From JADJEI01 sp035328465 (GTDB taxonomy: Bacteria > Bacteroidota > Ignavibacteria > Ignavibacteriales > Ignavibacteriaceae): a stretch of 64,000 nucleotides of DNA. The position numbers and the translations under genes are program-made. Positions 52,044-60,216 of the stretch are shown here, in pieces (within the stretch, counting starts at the first letter, position 1; every line of letters begins with the position of its first letter). The stretch spans positions 20,908 to 84,907 of the forward strand of contig DAOLIQ010000002.1 in the NCBI GenBank assembly GCA_035328465.1, in the 5' to 3' direction. The notes beneath the pieces are model-generated. The model was not told the DNA's origin. It searched no databases and saw nothing but the letters and a program-made list of their open reading frames with translations.

Positions 52044-52370
52044 ATGTTGGTAACAACCACACCCTCGGTCGAAGGGAAAAGAGTAAAAAAATATTTAGGA
52101 CTCGTTAGCGGCGAAGCCATAATGGGTGCAAACATTTTTAAGGATTTTTTTGCTGGCATACGGGATATAGTGGGGGGCAGGTCAGTCGCTTATGAAAAAG
52201 AATTAAGAAAAGCCAAAGAACTCGCAATCGAAGAAATGATACAGGCATCTGTAGCGCTCGGCGGCAATGCAGTAATTGGCGTTGATCTTGATTATGAAAC
52301 AATAGGCGGGGGCAGTGGAAATATGCTAATGGTCAGCGCATCCGGCACTGCCGTTGAAATAGAAGAATAA
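52044..52370 (+). CDS. YbjQ-family (DUF74) protein
   Basis: A 108-residue protein of the YbjQ/DUF74 family. The ATG at 52044 follows AAAGGA and gives MLVTTTPSVEGKRVKKYLGL; a TTG at 52020 is less likely. The core shows GEAIMGANIFKDFF, GGRSVAYEKELRKAKELA, and ASVALGGNAVIGVDLDYETI. The fold forms a pentameric ring with a putative heavy-metal site, but the cellular role is unknown. It ends two bases before era, so transcription is probably shared. TATATTTG at 52015-52022 could be a -7 promoter element. Confidence 0.92.
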   Translation: MLVTTTPSVEGKRVKKYLGLVSGEAIMGANIFKDFFAGIRDIVGGRSVAYEKELRKAKELAIEEMIQASVALGGNAVIGVDLDYETIGGGSGNMLMVSASGTAVEIEE

Positions 52371-52371
52371 G

Positions 52372-53280
52372 ATGAGCGTAATCAAATCAGGCTATTCCGC
52401 AATTGTTGGCTTACCCAATGTTGGCAAATCCACTTTACTTAATGCAATGCTTGGGCAGAAAATATCTATAACAAGCAGTAAGCCTCAAACCACACGCAAA
52501 AGAATTCTTGGAATATTAAATGAAGAGAATTACCAAATCATATTTTTAGACACACCGGGAATATTAAAACCGGGTTACCTGCTTCAAGAAAAGATGATGA
52601 AGTTTGTTGAACTATCTTTTCATGATGCTGATGTCCTGATCATTATGATTGATATATCGGATGCAGATAATGGAAAACATACACTTGAAAATGAATTAAT
52701 AAATCAATATTTAGTTAAGAAAAAAAAGCCTGCAATTCTAGTACTTAATAAAGTTGATTTATCTTCTGAAGAAAAAGTTAAAGAATTAATTAAGCAATAT
52801 GGCGGGTTGAATTTATTCGAACGGATAATTCCCGTCTCGGCGACTTTAAGTTTTAATATTCAAAAGTTAACTGAGTCGGTGTTAGAGTTTATGCCTGTTC
52901 ATCCAAAATATTTTCCTGAAGATATTGTTGCAGATGAAAACGAAAGATTTTTTGTCTCCGAAATAATTCGTGAAAAAATTCTTGAATTATTTCAGGAAGA
53001 AATTCCATATAGCTGTGAAGTGCGTGTTGTTGATTATAAAGAAAGAGATGAGACAAAAGACTTTATCGAAGCAGAAATAATAGTTGAACGTGATACACAA
53101 AGAGCTATAATTTTAGGAAAAGGAGGAGCAGCAATTAAAAGACTCGGACTTTCTGCACGGAAAGAAATTGAAGAGTTTGTTCAGAAGGAAGTTTATCTTG
53201 ATTTACGAGTGAAGGTTAAAAAGAAGTGGCGCTCTGATGATCAATCCCTCAAACAATTTGGATACACTTCCGAAGAGTAA
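52372..53280 (+). CDS. era: GTPase Era
   Basis: Ribosome-assembly GTPase that binds the 3' end of 16S rRNA. The G domain has GLPNVGKST (G1, near 13-21), SSKPQTTRKR (G2 region), DTPG (G3) and LNKVDL (G4). The C-terminal KH domain includes VERDTQRAIILGKGGAAIKRLG and ends with VYLDLRVKVKKKWR. At 302 residues it has normal length. It follows ybjQ closely and is followed by an EamA transporter after nine bases. Confidence 0.97.
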   Translation: MSVIKSGYSAIVGLPNVGKSTLLNAMLGQKISITSSKPQTTRKRILGILNEENYQIIFLDTPGILKPGYLLQEKMMKFVELSFHDADVLIIMIDISDADNGKHTLENELINQYLVKKKKPAILVLNKVDLSSEEKVKELIKQYGGLNLFERIIPVSATLSFNIQKLTESVLEFMPVHPKYFPEDIVADENERFFVSEIIREKILELFQEEIPYSCEVRVVDYKERDETKDFIEAEIIVERDTQRAIILGKGGAAIKRLGLSARKEIEEFVQKEVYLDLRVKVKKKWRSDDQSLKQFGYTSEE

Positions 53281-53289
53281 TCTAATTCT

Positions 53290-54198
53290 ATGAAAAAGTA
53301 TTATGGTGAAAGTGCACTTCTTTTAAATACAATTATTTGGGGGGGGACATTTGCCATTGTTAAGAATGCCTTCCATGATGTCTCACCGTTACTATTTCTG
53401 GGCTTAAGATTTGTAATTGCAACATTGTTATTCCTTCCGTTTGTCTATATGCAATTATTAAAGACTGATAAAAAGACCATTCTCGCCGGAGTAATACTCG
53501 GCGTATTTTACTTTTCAGGATTTGCAACTCAAACTCTTGGTCTGAATATAACGACAGCAACCAAGTCAGGATTTATAACTGGAACTTTTGTAATCTTTAT
53601 TCCGGTTCTTCAATTAATAATTGAAAGAAGAAAACCTAAATGGTTCAACATCGTTAGTGTGTTGTTAGTCTTAATTGGATTAGTAATGCTTGCAAGCAAA
53701 GGTGATAATGCCATAGATTTTATACGGCAGCTTGGTTCTGATTTCAACCTTGGTGATTTACTAACTTTATTTTGTGCTGTACTTTTTGCGTTTCAGGTTG
53801 TATATGTTGATGTATTTACAAAACGGTACAATTATCTGCCAATGGTTTTTGTGCAGCTGCTGGTTACAGGCTTAGGCGGGTTGGTGTTCGCATTTATTTT
53901 TTCTATTACAGAATTGGAGGCTGTCAGATTTAATTTGAGTTCAAGTGTGATTGCATCTTTAATTTATACTGCAATATTTGCTTCAATTATTGCAACAATT
54001 ATTCAGCTTAAATTTCAAAAAATAGTTTCGCCCACAAAGGCAGGAATCATATTCTCAATCGAACCGATATTTGCTGCCGTATTCGCTTTCTTTTTACTAA
54101 GTGAAAAAATATCTAAATTTGGTTTACTCGGATGTGCAATAATTTTCATTGGATTAATTCTTTCAGAATTTTTTGAAAACAAGTTTAAAAATGAATAG
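53290..54198 (+). CDS. EamA/DMT-superfamily transporter
   Basis: A 302-residue protein with ten membrane helices in two EamA repeats of five. The first repeat opens with SALLLNTIIWGGTFAIVKN and has LLFLGLRFVIATLLFLPF; the second starts around 155 and ends with AGIIFSIEPIFAAVFAFFLL, a typical EamA closing motif. Members move amino acids, nucleosides or other metabolites; the substrate cannot be read from the sequence. The end overlaps the acylphosphatase gene by eight bases. Confidence 0.92.
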   Translation: MKKYYGESALLLNTIIWGGTFAIVKNAFHDVSPLLFLGLRFVIATLLFLPFVYMQLLKTDKKTILAGVILGVFYFSGFATQTLGLNITTATKSGFITGTFVIFIPVLQLIIERRKPKWFNIVSVLLVLIGLVMLASKGDNAIDFIRQLGSDFNLGDLLTLFCAVLFAFQVVYVDVFTKRYNYLPMVFVQLLVTGLGGLVFAFIFSITELEAVRFNLSSSVIASLIYTAIFASIIATIIQLKFQKIVSPTKAGIIFSIEPIFAAVFAFFLLSEKISKFGLLGCAIIFIGLILSEFFENKFKNE

Positions 54199-54466
54199 CA
54201 GAGCAGTAATAATTGTATCCGGTAATGTCCAGGGGGTGGGTTTTAGATATTACGTTTATCGGAATGCGAGAGCACTTAATCTTACGGGATTCACAGAAAA
54301 TTTATACACTGGACAAGTTCTAACAGTTGTTGAAGGTGAAGATATATTTGTTAAAGAATTGATTAATAAAATAAAAATAGGACCCCCTCACGCTACAGTA
54401 AAAAACTGCAACATTAGCTGGGAGGTCTATAAAAATGAATTTGAAAGTTTTGAAATAAAAGCATGA
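54191..54466 (+). CDS. acyP: Acylphosphatase
   Basis: A 91-residue enzyme hydrolysing carboxyl-phosphate bonds. From the ATG at 54191 the signature is GNVQGVGFRYYVYRNA, and the catalytic pair is R19 (GVGFR) and N37 (GFTENLYTG), as expected for the family. A start at 54173 would add six residues and is less likely. It overlaps ispF by four bases. The real cellular substrate is uncertain in all bacteria. Confidence 0.93.
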   Translation: MNSRAVIIVSGNVQGVGFRYYVYRNARALNLTGFTENLYTGQVLTVVEGEDIFVKELINKIKIGPPHATVKNCNISWEVYKNEFESFEIKA

Positions 54467-54948
54467 AAAATAATTTTAGAACAGGAATTGGTTTCGATGT
54501 TCATCAATTTGCAGAGGGCAGAAAATTAATTATTGGAGGGATCACAATTCCTAACGATAGAGGTTTACTCGGTCATTCCGATGCTGATGTATTATTGCAT
54601 GCAATTGCTGATGCCTTATTAGGTGCTGCTTCACTTGGGGATATCGGCCAGCATTTCCCTGATACAGATTCAACATTCAAAAATGCAGATAGCAAAAATC
54701 TTTTGCATCAAGTTGTCGAACTTATCCATAAAAATAATTATGAAATTGAAAATGTTGATTCGACACTTACGCTACAAGCTCCAAAATTAGCTCCATTCAT
54801 TCCTGAAATGAAGAAAGTAATAGCCTCAATCCTTAATATTGAAGAGAGTAGAGTTTCTGTTAAAGCAACAACTACAGAGCATTTGGGTTTTGTCGGAAGA
54901 GAAGAAGGCGCTGCAGCTTTTGCCACAGTTTTGATTTATAAAAAGTAA
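54463..54948 (+). CDS. ispF: 2-C-methyl-D-erythritol 2,4-cyclodiphosphate synthase
   Basis: Fifth step of the non-mevalonate (MEP) isoprenoid pathway, cyclising CDP-ME-2-phosphate. The 161-residue protein contains the metal-binding DVHQF (Asp and His), GHSDADVLLHAIADALLGA with a further His, and GDIGQHFPDTD; the end has the family's TTEHLGFVGREEGAAA. Its presence shows that the organism uses the MEP pathway. Overlaps the acylphosphatase gene and is followed two bases later by a DedA gene. Confidence 0.97.
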   Translation: MKNNFRTGIGFDVHQFAEGRKLIIGGITIPNDRGLLGHSDADVLLHAIADALLGAASLGDIGQHFPDTDSTFKNADSKNLLHQVVELIHKNNYEIENVDSTLTLQAPKLAPFIPEMKKVIASILNIEESRVSVKATTTEHLGFVGREEGAAAFATVLIYKK

Positions 54949-54950
54949 AT

Positions 54951-55559
54951 ATGTTCGAAGATATTTTAAGCAGTATTTCAGATTTCAGTCCGCTCTGGAT
55001 TTATTTATCATTATTATTCTTTTCATACATTGAAAACATATTTCCACCCTCCCCAAGCGATTTAGTTGTGGTTGTAGGCGGTTCGCTGGTAGGTGCTGGA
55101 GCGATAAGCTTTGTGCCTACGCTTCTCATTACAAGTTTTGGAAGCATTGCCGGATTTATGACTTTATATTTTCTGGGCTCACAACTTGATAGAAAAGTAA
55201 TAAGCTCAGGAAAGTTAAAATTCATTTCGCTGGAGGCTCTGCAAAAGGCAGAGGCATGGTTTAACAAATACGGTTATTGGGTAATTTTAATTAATAGATT
55301 TTTACCCGGCACACGTTCAGTGATTTCATTTTTCGCCGGTGTGAGTGAATTAAAAATAAAAAGAACTTTAATACTTGCCGGTGTAAGTTCAATTGCATGG
55401 AATTTTATAATTATTTATTTGGGTATTTTATTCGGTGATAACATTTCGATGGTTGATAAATATCTTTCTATGTACAGTAATATTATCTTAATTGTTTCGG
55501 GAATAGTTATTATAGTTTTTGCAGCTCGATATTTTATTAAAAAGAAAAAGAAAAGCTAA
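54951..55559 (+). CDS. DedA/SNARE-associated family membrane protein
   Basis: A 202-residue protein with about five hydrophobic segments. The typical DedA core is seen in YIENIFPPSPSDLVVVVGGS, the re-entrant-loop residues GSIAGFMTLYFLG, and NRFLPGTRSVISFFAG with the conserved Arg. DedA proteins move lipid carriers such as undecaprenyl phosphate or phospholipids across the inner membrane; some support membrane potential. The C-terminus ends in a basic KKKKKS tail. It precedes lnt by one base, both envelope functions. Confidence 0.92.
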   Translation: MFEDILSSISDFSPLWIYLSLLFFSYIENIFPPSPSDLVVVVGGSLVGAGAISFVPTLLITSFGSIAGFMTLYFLGSQLDRKVISSGKLKFISLEALQKAEAWFNKYGYWVILINRFLPGTRSVISFFAGVSELKIKRTLILAGVSSIAWNFIIIYLGILFGDNISMVDKYLSMYSNIILIVSGIVIIVFAARYFIKKKKKS

Positions 55560-55560
55560 A

Positions 55561-57249
55561 ATGAAATTATTTTTTGTAAAAAAATCAGTACTCAATCAAG
55601 ATGAAAAAAAACAGCGAAGCAAAAATCGAAAGCTATTAATATTAAGTGGAGCAATGCTTGGTCTATCGTTTCCACCCTTTCCGTTTCCATTTCAATTTTT
55701 GATGTTCTTTGCATTGATTCCTTTCTTTTTTGTTATTGAAAAGAAAAAAACTCTGCTTGAAATAAATAAAGCAATGTTTTTAACTGCATTTATATTTTGC
55801 ATGATCGGAGTATATTGGGTTGGAAGCTGGCAATCAAAAGCCGATTCATTTCTAATGATGGGGGGAGGTGTGCTTTTATTTTTCTTACCCTCATTGTATA
55901 TGATTATCTCCACACTTTTCTATCTTAGCCGAAAATTATTTAAGGAAAAAGCAGCTTTGTTTTTGTTTCCTCTGCTTTGGGTAACTCTGGAGCATCTTTT
56001 GGCAATTACTGAATTTAGCTTCCCATGGCTGACCCTCGGGCAGGGGCTTTCTTATTTTACTTTGTTTATTCAGATTGCTGATATTGTTGGAGCAATAGGT
56101 CTGTCGCTGATAGTGCTGTATCTAAATATCTTCATCTACAAGAGTATTTTATTTTTTAAAGACGATAGAAAAAAATCTGCATACTGGATTTCGATGGCGG
56201 GGATACTTTTTGGTGCGGTTATTATTTATGGCAGTTTAAGAATCAGCACGATAAACCTCGATGGAAAGTCGATTCGCGTAGGTGTCATTCAACCAAATAT
56301 TGATCCTTGGGAAAAATGGAAAGTCACTGGTTTAAAGCCCATCCTTTCAAACTATTTTGAATTATCGCAGCGTGCAGTCAATGAAAAAATAGATTTGCTT
56401 ATTTGGCCAGAAACGGCTTTGCCTGTTTATCTATTGAATGGAGGATACACTAATCACGTTGATTCAATTTATTCATTTATTAAAAAAAATAATGTATTCT
56501 TACTAACCGGGATGCCGCATGTTGAATTTTATTTTGATAAAGATAATCACCCCGAAGATGCAAAGCAGGGGATTGAAAATGATTTCTGGTACCGAACATA
56601 TAATTCTGTATTGATGTTATCCCCTTATAACCGAAGTATTCAGCGATATGGAAAAATGAAATTAGTTCCACTTGGTGAGCACACACCCTATGTTGATAAA
56701 ATTCCTTTTCTCGGTGATTTACTGAAATGGAGCGTGGGTTTATCCGGCTGGAACTTTGGACAAGATACAATTGTGTTTAAAATGCCTTTGGTTGATTTTG
56801 ATTCTTCGCTGCAATCTCCCATCATTAAAGATACATTATATCTCTCAGGCTTAGTTTGTTTCGAATCCGTGTTCCCGGATTTTGTTGCGGGTTTTGTTGA
56901 CCGAGGTGCTCAATTTATTACCATCGTTACCAATGATAGCTGGTATGGCAAATCAAGTGGACCATATCAGCATAAAGAAATTGGGGTACTTCGCGCTGTT
57001 GAAAACAGAAGATCTGTTGTACGATGTGCCAACGGAGGAATCAGCTGCATAATTAATCCAATTGGAATAACAGAGAAAGAAACTGAATTATTCAAACGGA
57101 CATTTTTAACCGGTGATGTGAAATTAAATTTCGACAAAACTTTTTATACGAAATATCCTTTAATAATTCCGGTCGTAGCTCTTGCATTTTCTATGTGGAT
57201 ATTTGGAATAAATATTCTATTATGGTTGAAGAAGAAACTTAAATTGTGA
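55561..57249 (+). CDS. lnt: Apolipoprotein N-acyltransferase
   Basis: Adds the third acyl chain to the N-terminal Cys of lipoproteins at the periplasmic face of the inner membrane. From the ATG at 55561 the protein has 562 residues; a start at 55519 would overlap the DedA gene. About six membrane helices lie in the N-terminal part (SGAMLGLSFPPFPFPF and on) and one near the end. The nitrilase-like domain begins near 255 with IRVGVIQPNIDPWEKW. The catalytic triad is Glu in IWPETALP, Lys in GKMKLVPLGE and Cys in GLVCFESVFP. This suits the several lipoproteins in the window. Confidence 0.93.
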   Translation: MKLFFVKKSVLNQDEKKQRSKNRKLLILSGAMLGLSFPPFPFPFQFLMFFALIPFFFVIEKKKTLLEINKAMFLTAFIFCMIGVYWVGSWQSKADSFLMMGGGVLLFFLPSLYMIISTLFYLSRKLFKEKAALFLFPLLWVTLEHLLAITEFSFPWLTLGQGLSYFTLFIQIADIVGAIGLSLIVLYLNIFIYKSILFFKDDRKKSAYWISMAGILFGAVIIYGSLRISTINLDGKSIRVGVIQPNIDPWEKWKVTGLKPILSNYFELSQRAVNEKIDLLIWPETALPVYLLNGGYTNHVDSIYSFIKKNNVFLLTGMPHVEFYFDKDNHPEDAKQGIENDFWYRTYNSVLMLSPYNRSIQRYGKMKLVPLGEHTPYVDKIPFLGDLLKWSVGLSGWNFGQDTIVFKMPLVDFDSSLQSPIIKDTLYLSGLVCFESVFPDFVAGFVDRGAQFITIVTNDSWYGKSSGPYQHKEIGVLRAVENRRSVVRCANGGISCIINPIGITEKETELFKRTFLTGDVKLNFDKTFYTKYPLIIPVVALAFSMWIFGINILLWLKKKLKL

Positions 57250-57425
57250 ATAAGAATAAAATTAAAAAAGTCAAAAGTATCATTAAGTAATTAATAGAAG
57301 TGTAATTATAATTATGTGGAGAAAAAATCTTTTAGATTTACTATGAAAAAAGAACATGAAAAGAAAAGACAAAGAGAAGTAATAATTATTCTCTCCCGCT
57401 TGTGGAAGGTTGAGAGGGCTTTCTT

Positions 57426-58448
57426 ATGATTGACTTAAGAAGCGACACCGTCACACGCCCTTCCGAAGCAATGCGTAAAGCAATGTATGAAGCTGAGGTG
57501 GGTGATGATGTTTTTAAAGAAGACCCCACTGTAAATAAACTTGAAGAATATGCTGCCGAACTTCTCGGCAAAGAAGCAGCATTATTTGTTTCGAGCGGTG
57601 TAATGGGAAATCAGCTTTGTCTAAATGTATTGACTCAGCCTGGCGATGAAGTTATTTGTGAAAAAGATTGTCACATTTTTAATTATGAATCAGGATCGCC
57701 GGCAAAGCTTAGTGGTATTCAGCTTCATCCGATTGAAGGAAGGGGCGGTGCAATTACAGCAGAGCAAGTTGAACCATTGATTCGTCCGGAAAGCGCATAT
57801 TACATGCCGCGCACGCGTGTAATTGAAATTGAGAATACACATAATCGCGCCGGTGGAACTATTATTGATTTGGATGTGATTAAAAATTTAAGCTCGCTTG
57901 CAAATAAGTATAATTTATTTTTTCATCTTGACGGTGCAAGAATTTGGAACGCATCGGTCGCAACAGGAATTTCTGTGAAAGAATATGCTTCTTATTTTGG
58001 TTCTGTTTCTTGTTGTCTTTCTAAAGGACTGGGTGCACCGGTAGGTTCGATGATAGCCGGCACAAAAGATTTTATTCGTGAAGCTTATCGTGTTCGAAAA
58101 TCTTGGGGCGGGGGAATGAGGCAAGTTGGAATTCTTGCCGCCGCCGGTTTGTATGCTCTTCAAAATAATATTGAAAGATTAAAAGAAGATCACGAGAAAG
58201 CAAAATTATTTGCGAGTTCTATCTCTCAAAATTCTAGCCTCGAAATAGATTTGTCTGCAGTTCAGACAAACATCGTGATCTTCAAGCCAAAAAAAATATC
58301 TGTTGAGCTGGCAGTTGAAAAATGTAGACACGAGGGATTATTACTTTCGGTTGGGAAAATAGACTCATTGCGGGCAATTACTCATCTGGATGTTTCAAAA
58401 ACGGATATTATTAAAGCGATTGAAATCTTAAAAAGAGTTTTCAAATAA
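57426..58448 (+). CDS. ltaE: Low-specificity L-threonine aldolase
   Basis: PLP enzyme cleaving threonine and allo-threonine to glycine and acetaldehyde. The 340-residue protein begins with IDLRSDTVTRPSEAMRKAM, the family mark, and carries EVGDDVFKEDPTV, the HLDGARIWNA segment with the PLP-binding Asp, and CLSKGLGAPVGSMIAG with the Schiff-base Lys. GAGAGGG about seven bases before the ATG serves as ribosome site. A 28-codon frame (57343-57429) ends in ATGA overlap with this start, perhaps by chance. It stands alone, with 176 bases before it. Confidence 0.94.
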   Translation: MIDLRSDTVTRPSEAMRKAMYEAEVGDDVFKEDPTVNKLEEYAAELLGKEAALFVSSGVMGNQLCLNVLTQPGDEVICEKDCHIFNYESGSPAKLSGIQLHPIEGRGGAITAEQVEPLIRPESAYYMPRTRVIEIENTHNRAGGTIIDLDVIKNLSSLANKYNLFFHLDGARIWNASVATGISVKEYASYFGSVSCCLSKGLGAPVGSMIAGTKDFIREAYRVRKSWGGGMRQVGILAAAGLYALQNNIERLKEDHEKAKLFASSISQNSSLEIDLSAVQTNIVIFKPKKISVELAVEKCRHEGLLLSVGKIDSLRAITHLDVSKTDIIKAIEILKRVFK

Positions 58449-58514
58449 TTTATTCCTCAGCTTAAATTACAGTAAAGTTTTTTAGAAAATAATTTTAAAC
58501 CCTATACTTATTTA

Positions 58515-58970
58515 ATGATCGAAAATATATTTTATCATAAAATAATTACGCGAGTACGATTTCACGAAGTAGATATGCTCGGTGTCTGCAACAATGCTGT
58601 TTACATTAATTATTTTGAAACTGCAAGGTTGGAGTACATTAAAGCAGCCGGCTTGATGCCTGAAAGTGGAATATTTTCTGACGGAAAAATATTTTTTATG
58701 GTTCGCAATGAAATAAACTATCGCAATCACGCCAGATACGACGATGAACTTGGAATTTATTCAAGGATATCATTCATAAAAAATTCATCATTCGGATTTG
58801 ATCATATTATTAAAAACGAAAAAAATAATAAAATAATTGTTGATGGATCGGGTGTCGTTGTCAGAGTTGATCCTCAATCGAGAAAATCCTTTCCCGTTGA
58901 TGATGATTTTATTCAAAAAATTAAATCATTCCAGGGTGAGGTAACAATTTTAAAAGGAGGCGGTAATTAA
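58515..58970 (+). CDS. 4HBT-type acyl-CoA thioesterase
   Basis: A 151-residue hot-dog-fold protein. The 4-hydroxybenzoyl-CoA thioesterase fingerprint is clear in RFHEVDMLGVCNNAVYINYF, with the catalytic-type Asp in EVDMLG, followed by TARLEYIKAAGL. The rest shows RNHARYDDELGIYSRIS and the strand with VDGSGVVVRVD. Such enzymes hydrolyse acyl- or aryl-CoA; the substrate is not predictable. It is one base before the exonuclease gene and likely shares its transcript. Confidence 0.9.
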   Translation: MIENIFYHKIITRVRFHEVDMLGVCNNAVYINYFETARLEYIKAAGLMPESGIFSDGKIFFMVRNEINYRNHARYDDELGIYSRISFIKNSSFGFDHIIKNEKNNKIIVDGSGVVVRVDPQSRKSFPVDDDFIQKIKSFQGEVTILKGGGN

Positions 58971-58971
58971 T

Positions 58972-59661
58972 ATGAGAAAGATTGTATTTGATATTGAAAC
59001 CTGCTCACTCCCTTTTGAATCTTTAACTGAAAGTCAAAGGGAATATCTGCTTCACTTTGCCGAGAAAGAAAAGGATGAGGTGATCAGAGCAGAAATGATT
59101 AACGAGGCAGTACGATATACTTCCTTATATCCATTTACAGCTAAAGTTATTTCCATTGGGATTTATGATATTGAGAAAGATAAATCTTTCGTTTACTATG
59201 AGTCTAAGGTTGAAGAGGAATGGTTCTCCGAGGATGATCAAATCCATTTTAAGGGCGTTTCTGAGGAAAATATGATCAAATCATTTTGGCGAATTGCAGA
59301 AGTTGCCGATCAAGTAATTACGTTTAACGGGCGAAATTTTGATGTCCCATTTCTTATGCTGCGCTCAGCCTTACTTCAAATTAAACCATCAAAAAATTTT
59401 CTGAAAAATAGATTTGACATTTCAAGACATATAGATTTATTGGAGCAGTTGACATTCTTTGGTGTTACACGAAAATTCAATCTTGATTTTTATTGTCAAA
59501 GTTTTGGAATTGATTCACCAAAATCAAAAGATATTACAGGAATGGAAGTTAAAACTTTATTCGAAGCAGGGAGAATTAAAGAAATAGCTATTTATTGCAG
59601 CAAGGATGTAAGCGCAACTTTTCAATTATATAAAATTTGGAATGAATATCTTAACTTTTAA
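58972..59661 (+). CDS. 3'-5' exonuclease-like protein, DnaQ-like (PolB-type) fold
   Basis: A 229-residue ribonuclease-H-like protein resembling the proofreading exonuclease part of family-B polymerases, without any polymerase domain. The DEDD metal ligands are suggested by FDIETC at residues 6-11 (Asp and Glu), TFNGRNFDVPFL near 120-130 (Asp) and YCSKDVSATFQ near 212-222 (Asp, with Tyr nearby). Stand-alone proteins like this are common in Bacteroidota and thought to act on DNA or RNA ends, but targets are unknown. It overlaps the extended frame of the next gene, whose true start is 38 bases downstream. Confidence 0.85.
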   Translation: MRKIVFDIETCSLPFESLTESQREYLLHFAEKEKDEVIRAEMINEAVRYTSLYPFTAKVISIGIYDIEKDKSFVYYESKVEEEWFSEDDQIHFKGVSEENMIKSFWRIAEVADQVITFNGRNFDVPFLMLRSALLQIKPSKNFLKNRFDISRHIDLLEQLTFFGVTRKFNLDFYCQSFGIDSPKSKDITGMEVKTLFEAGRIKEIAIYCSKDVSATFQLYKIWNEYLNF

Positions 59662-59698
59662 AAGTAAATTTTTTAAGTATCAAACAAGGATTTCTTGC

Positions 59699-60196
59699 AT
59701 GGTAAATACAAATCTTTTCATTATAGCTTTTTTACTTTTTATTTCTTTTCCATTTATCGGCGGTTGTCAAGAAAAACCAGAACAGCCGGAAGTGTCAACG
59801 GATTCATCTCAAGTTTTATCAAGAGCAAATGTGCATACAGAAACCATTGACGGTGTGGAAGTAAAGACAATTTATTACGATGATAAATCTAAAACAGAAA
59901 CTCAATATCGAAATGGTGTGAGGAATGGTTGGACGAAAAATATAGATGAAAGTGGAAAAGTTACTTCGGAAGGAACTTATCTAAATGATAAAATGGAAGG
60001 TGAGTTTCGGTCATACTATCCAAATGGAAAATTAATGTTGAAAGCCAATTATAAAGCTGGATTGCTCGATGGAAGCTCATATTATTATTTCCCTGATGGT
60101 AAAATTCAAAAAGAAACCAAGTATGAAAGGAATAAAATATTGTTTATAAAAGAATATGACCAGGACGGCAACCTTCTGTACGAAGATAAATTTTAA
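59699..60196 (+). CDS. MORN-like/YwqK repeat lipoprotein
   Basis: A 165-residue lipoprotein with start at the ATG at 59699 behind AAGGA; the frame reaches back to 59642 but overlaps the exonuclease gene. The signal peptide has a lipobox (FIGGC). The mature part carries three or four repeats of about 23 residues of the YwqK type, such as YRNGVRNGWTKN, YLNDKMEGEFRSYYPNGK and YKAGLLDGSSYYYFPDGK. YwqK is annotated as an antitoxin in databases, but no toxin gene is adjacent and an envelope location argues against it. A scaffold role in the outer membrane is more likely, but unproven. Confidence 0.85.
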   Translation: MVNTNLFIIAFLLFISFPFIGGCQEKPEQPEVSTDSSQVLSRANVHTETIDGVEVKTIYYDDKSKTETQYRNGVRNGWTKNIDESGKVTSEGTYLNDKMEGEFRSYYPNGKLMLKANYKAGLLDGSSYYYFPDGKIQKETKYERNKILFIKEYDQDGNLLYEDKF

Positions 60197-60216
60197 CGAA
60201 TGTATATGGAAATATA

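Noticed and set aside
57391..57418. Terminator or repeat hairpin before ltaE (CTCTC ... GAGAG)
   Set aside because: Only five pairs with a long loop and no T tract; GAGAGGG is better explained as the ltaE ribosome site.
59699..60196. Toxin-antitoxin system (YwqK antitoxin)
   Set aside because: The repeats match the YwqK family name, but the protein is a lipoprotein and no toxin-like gene is adjacent.
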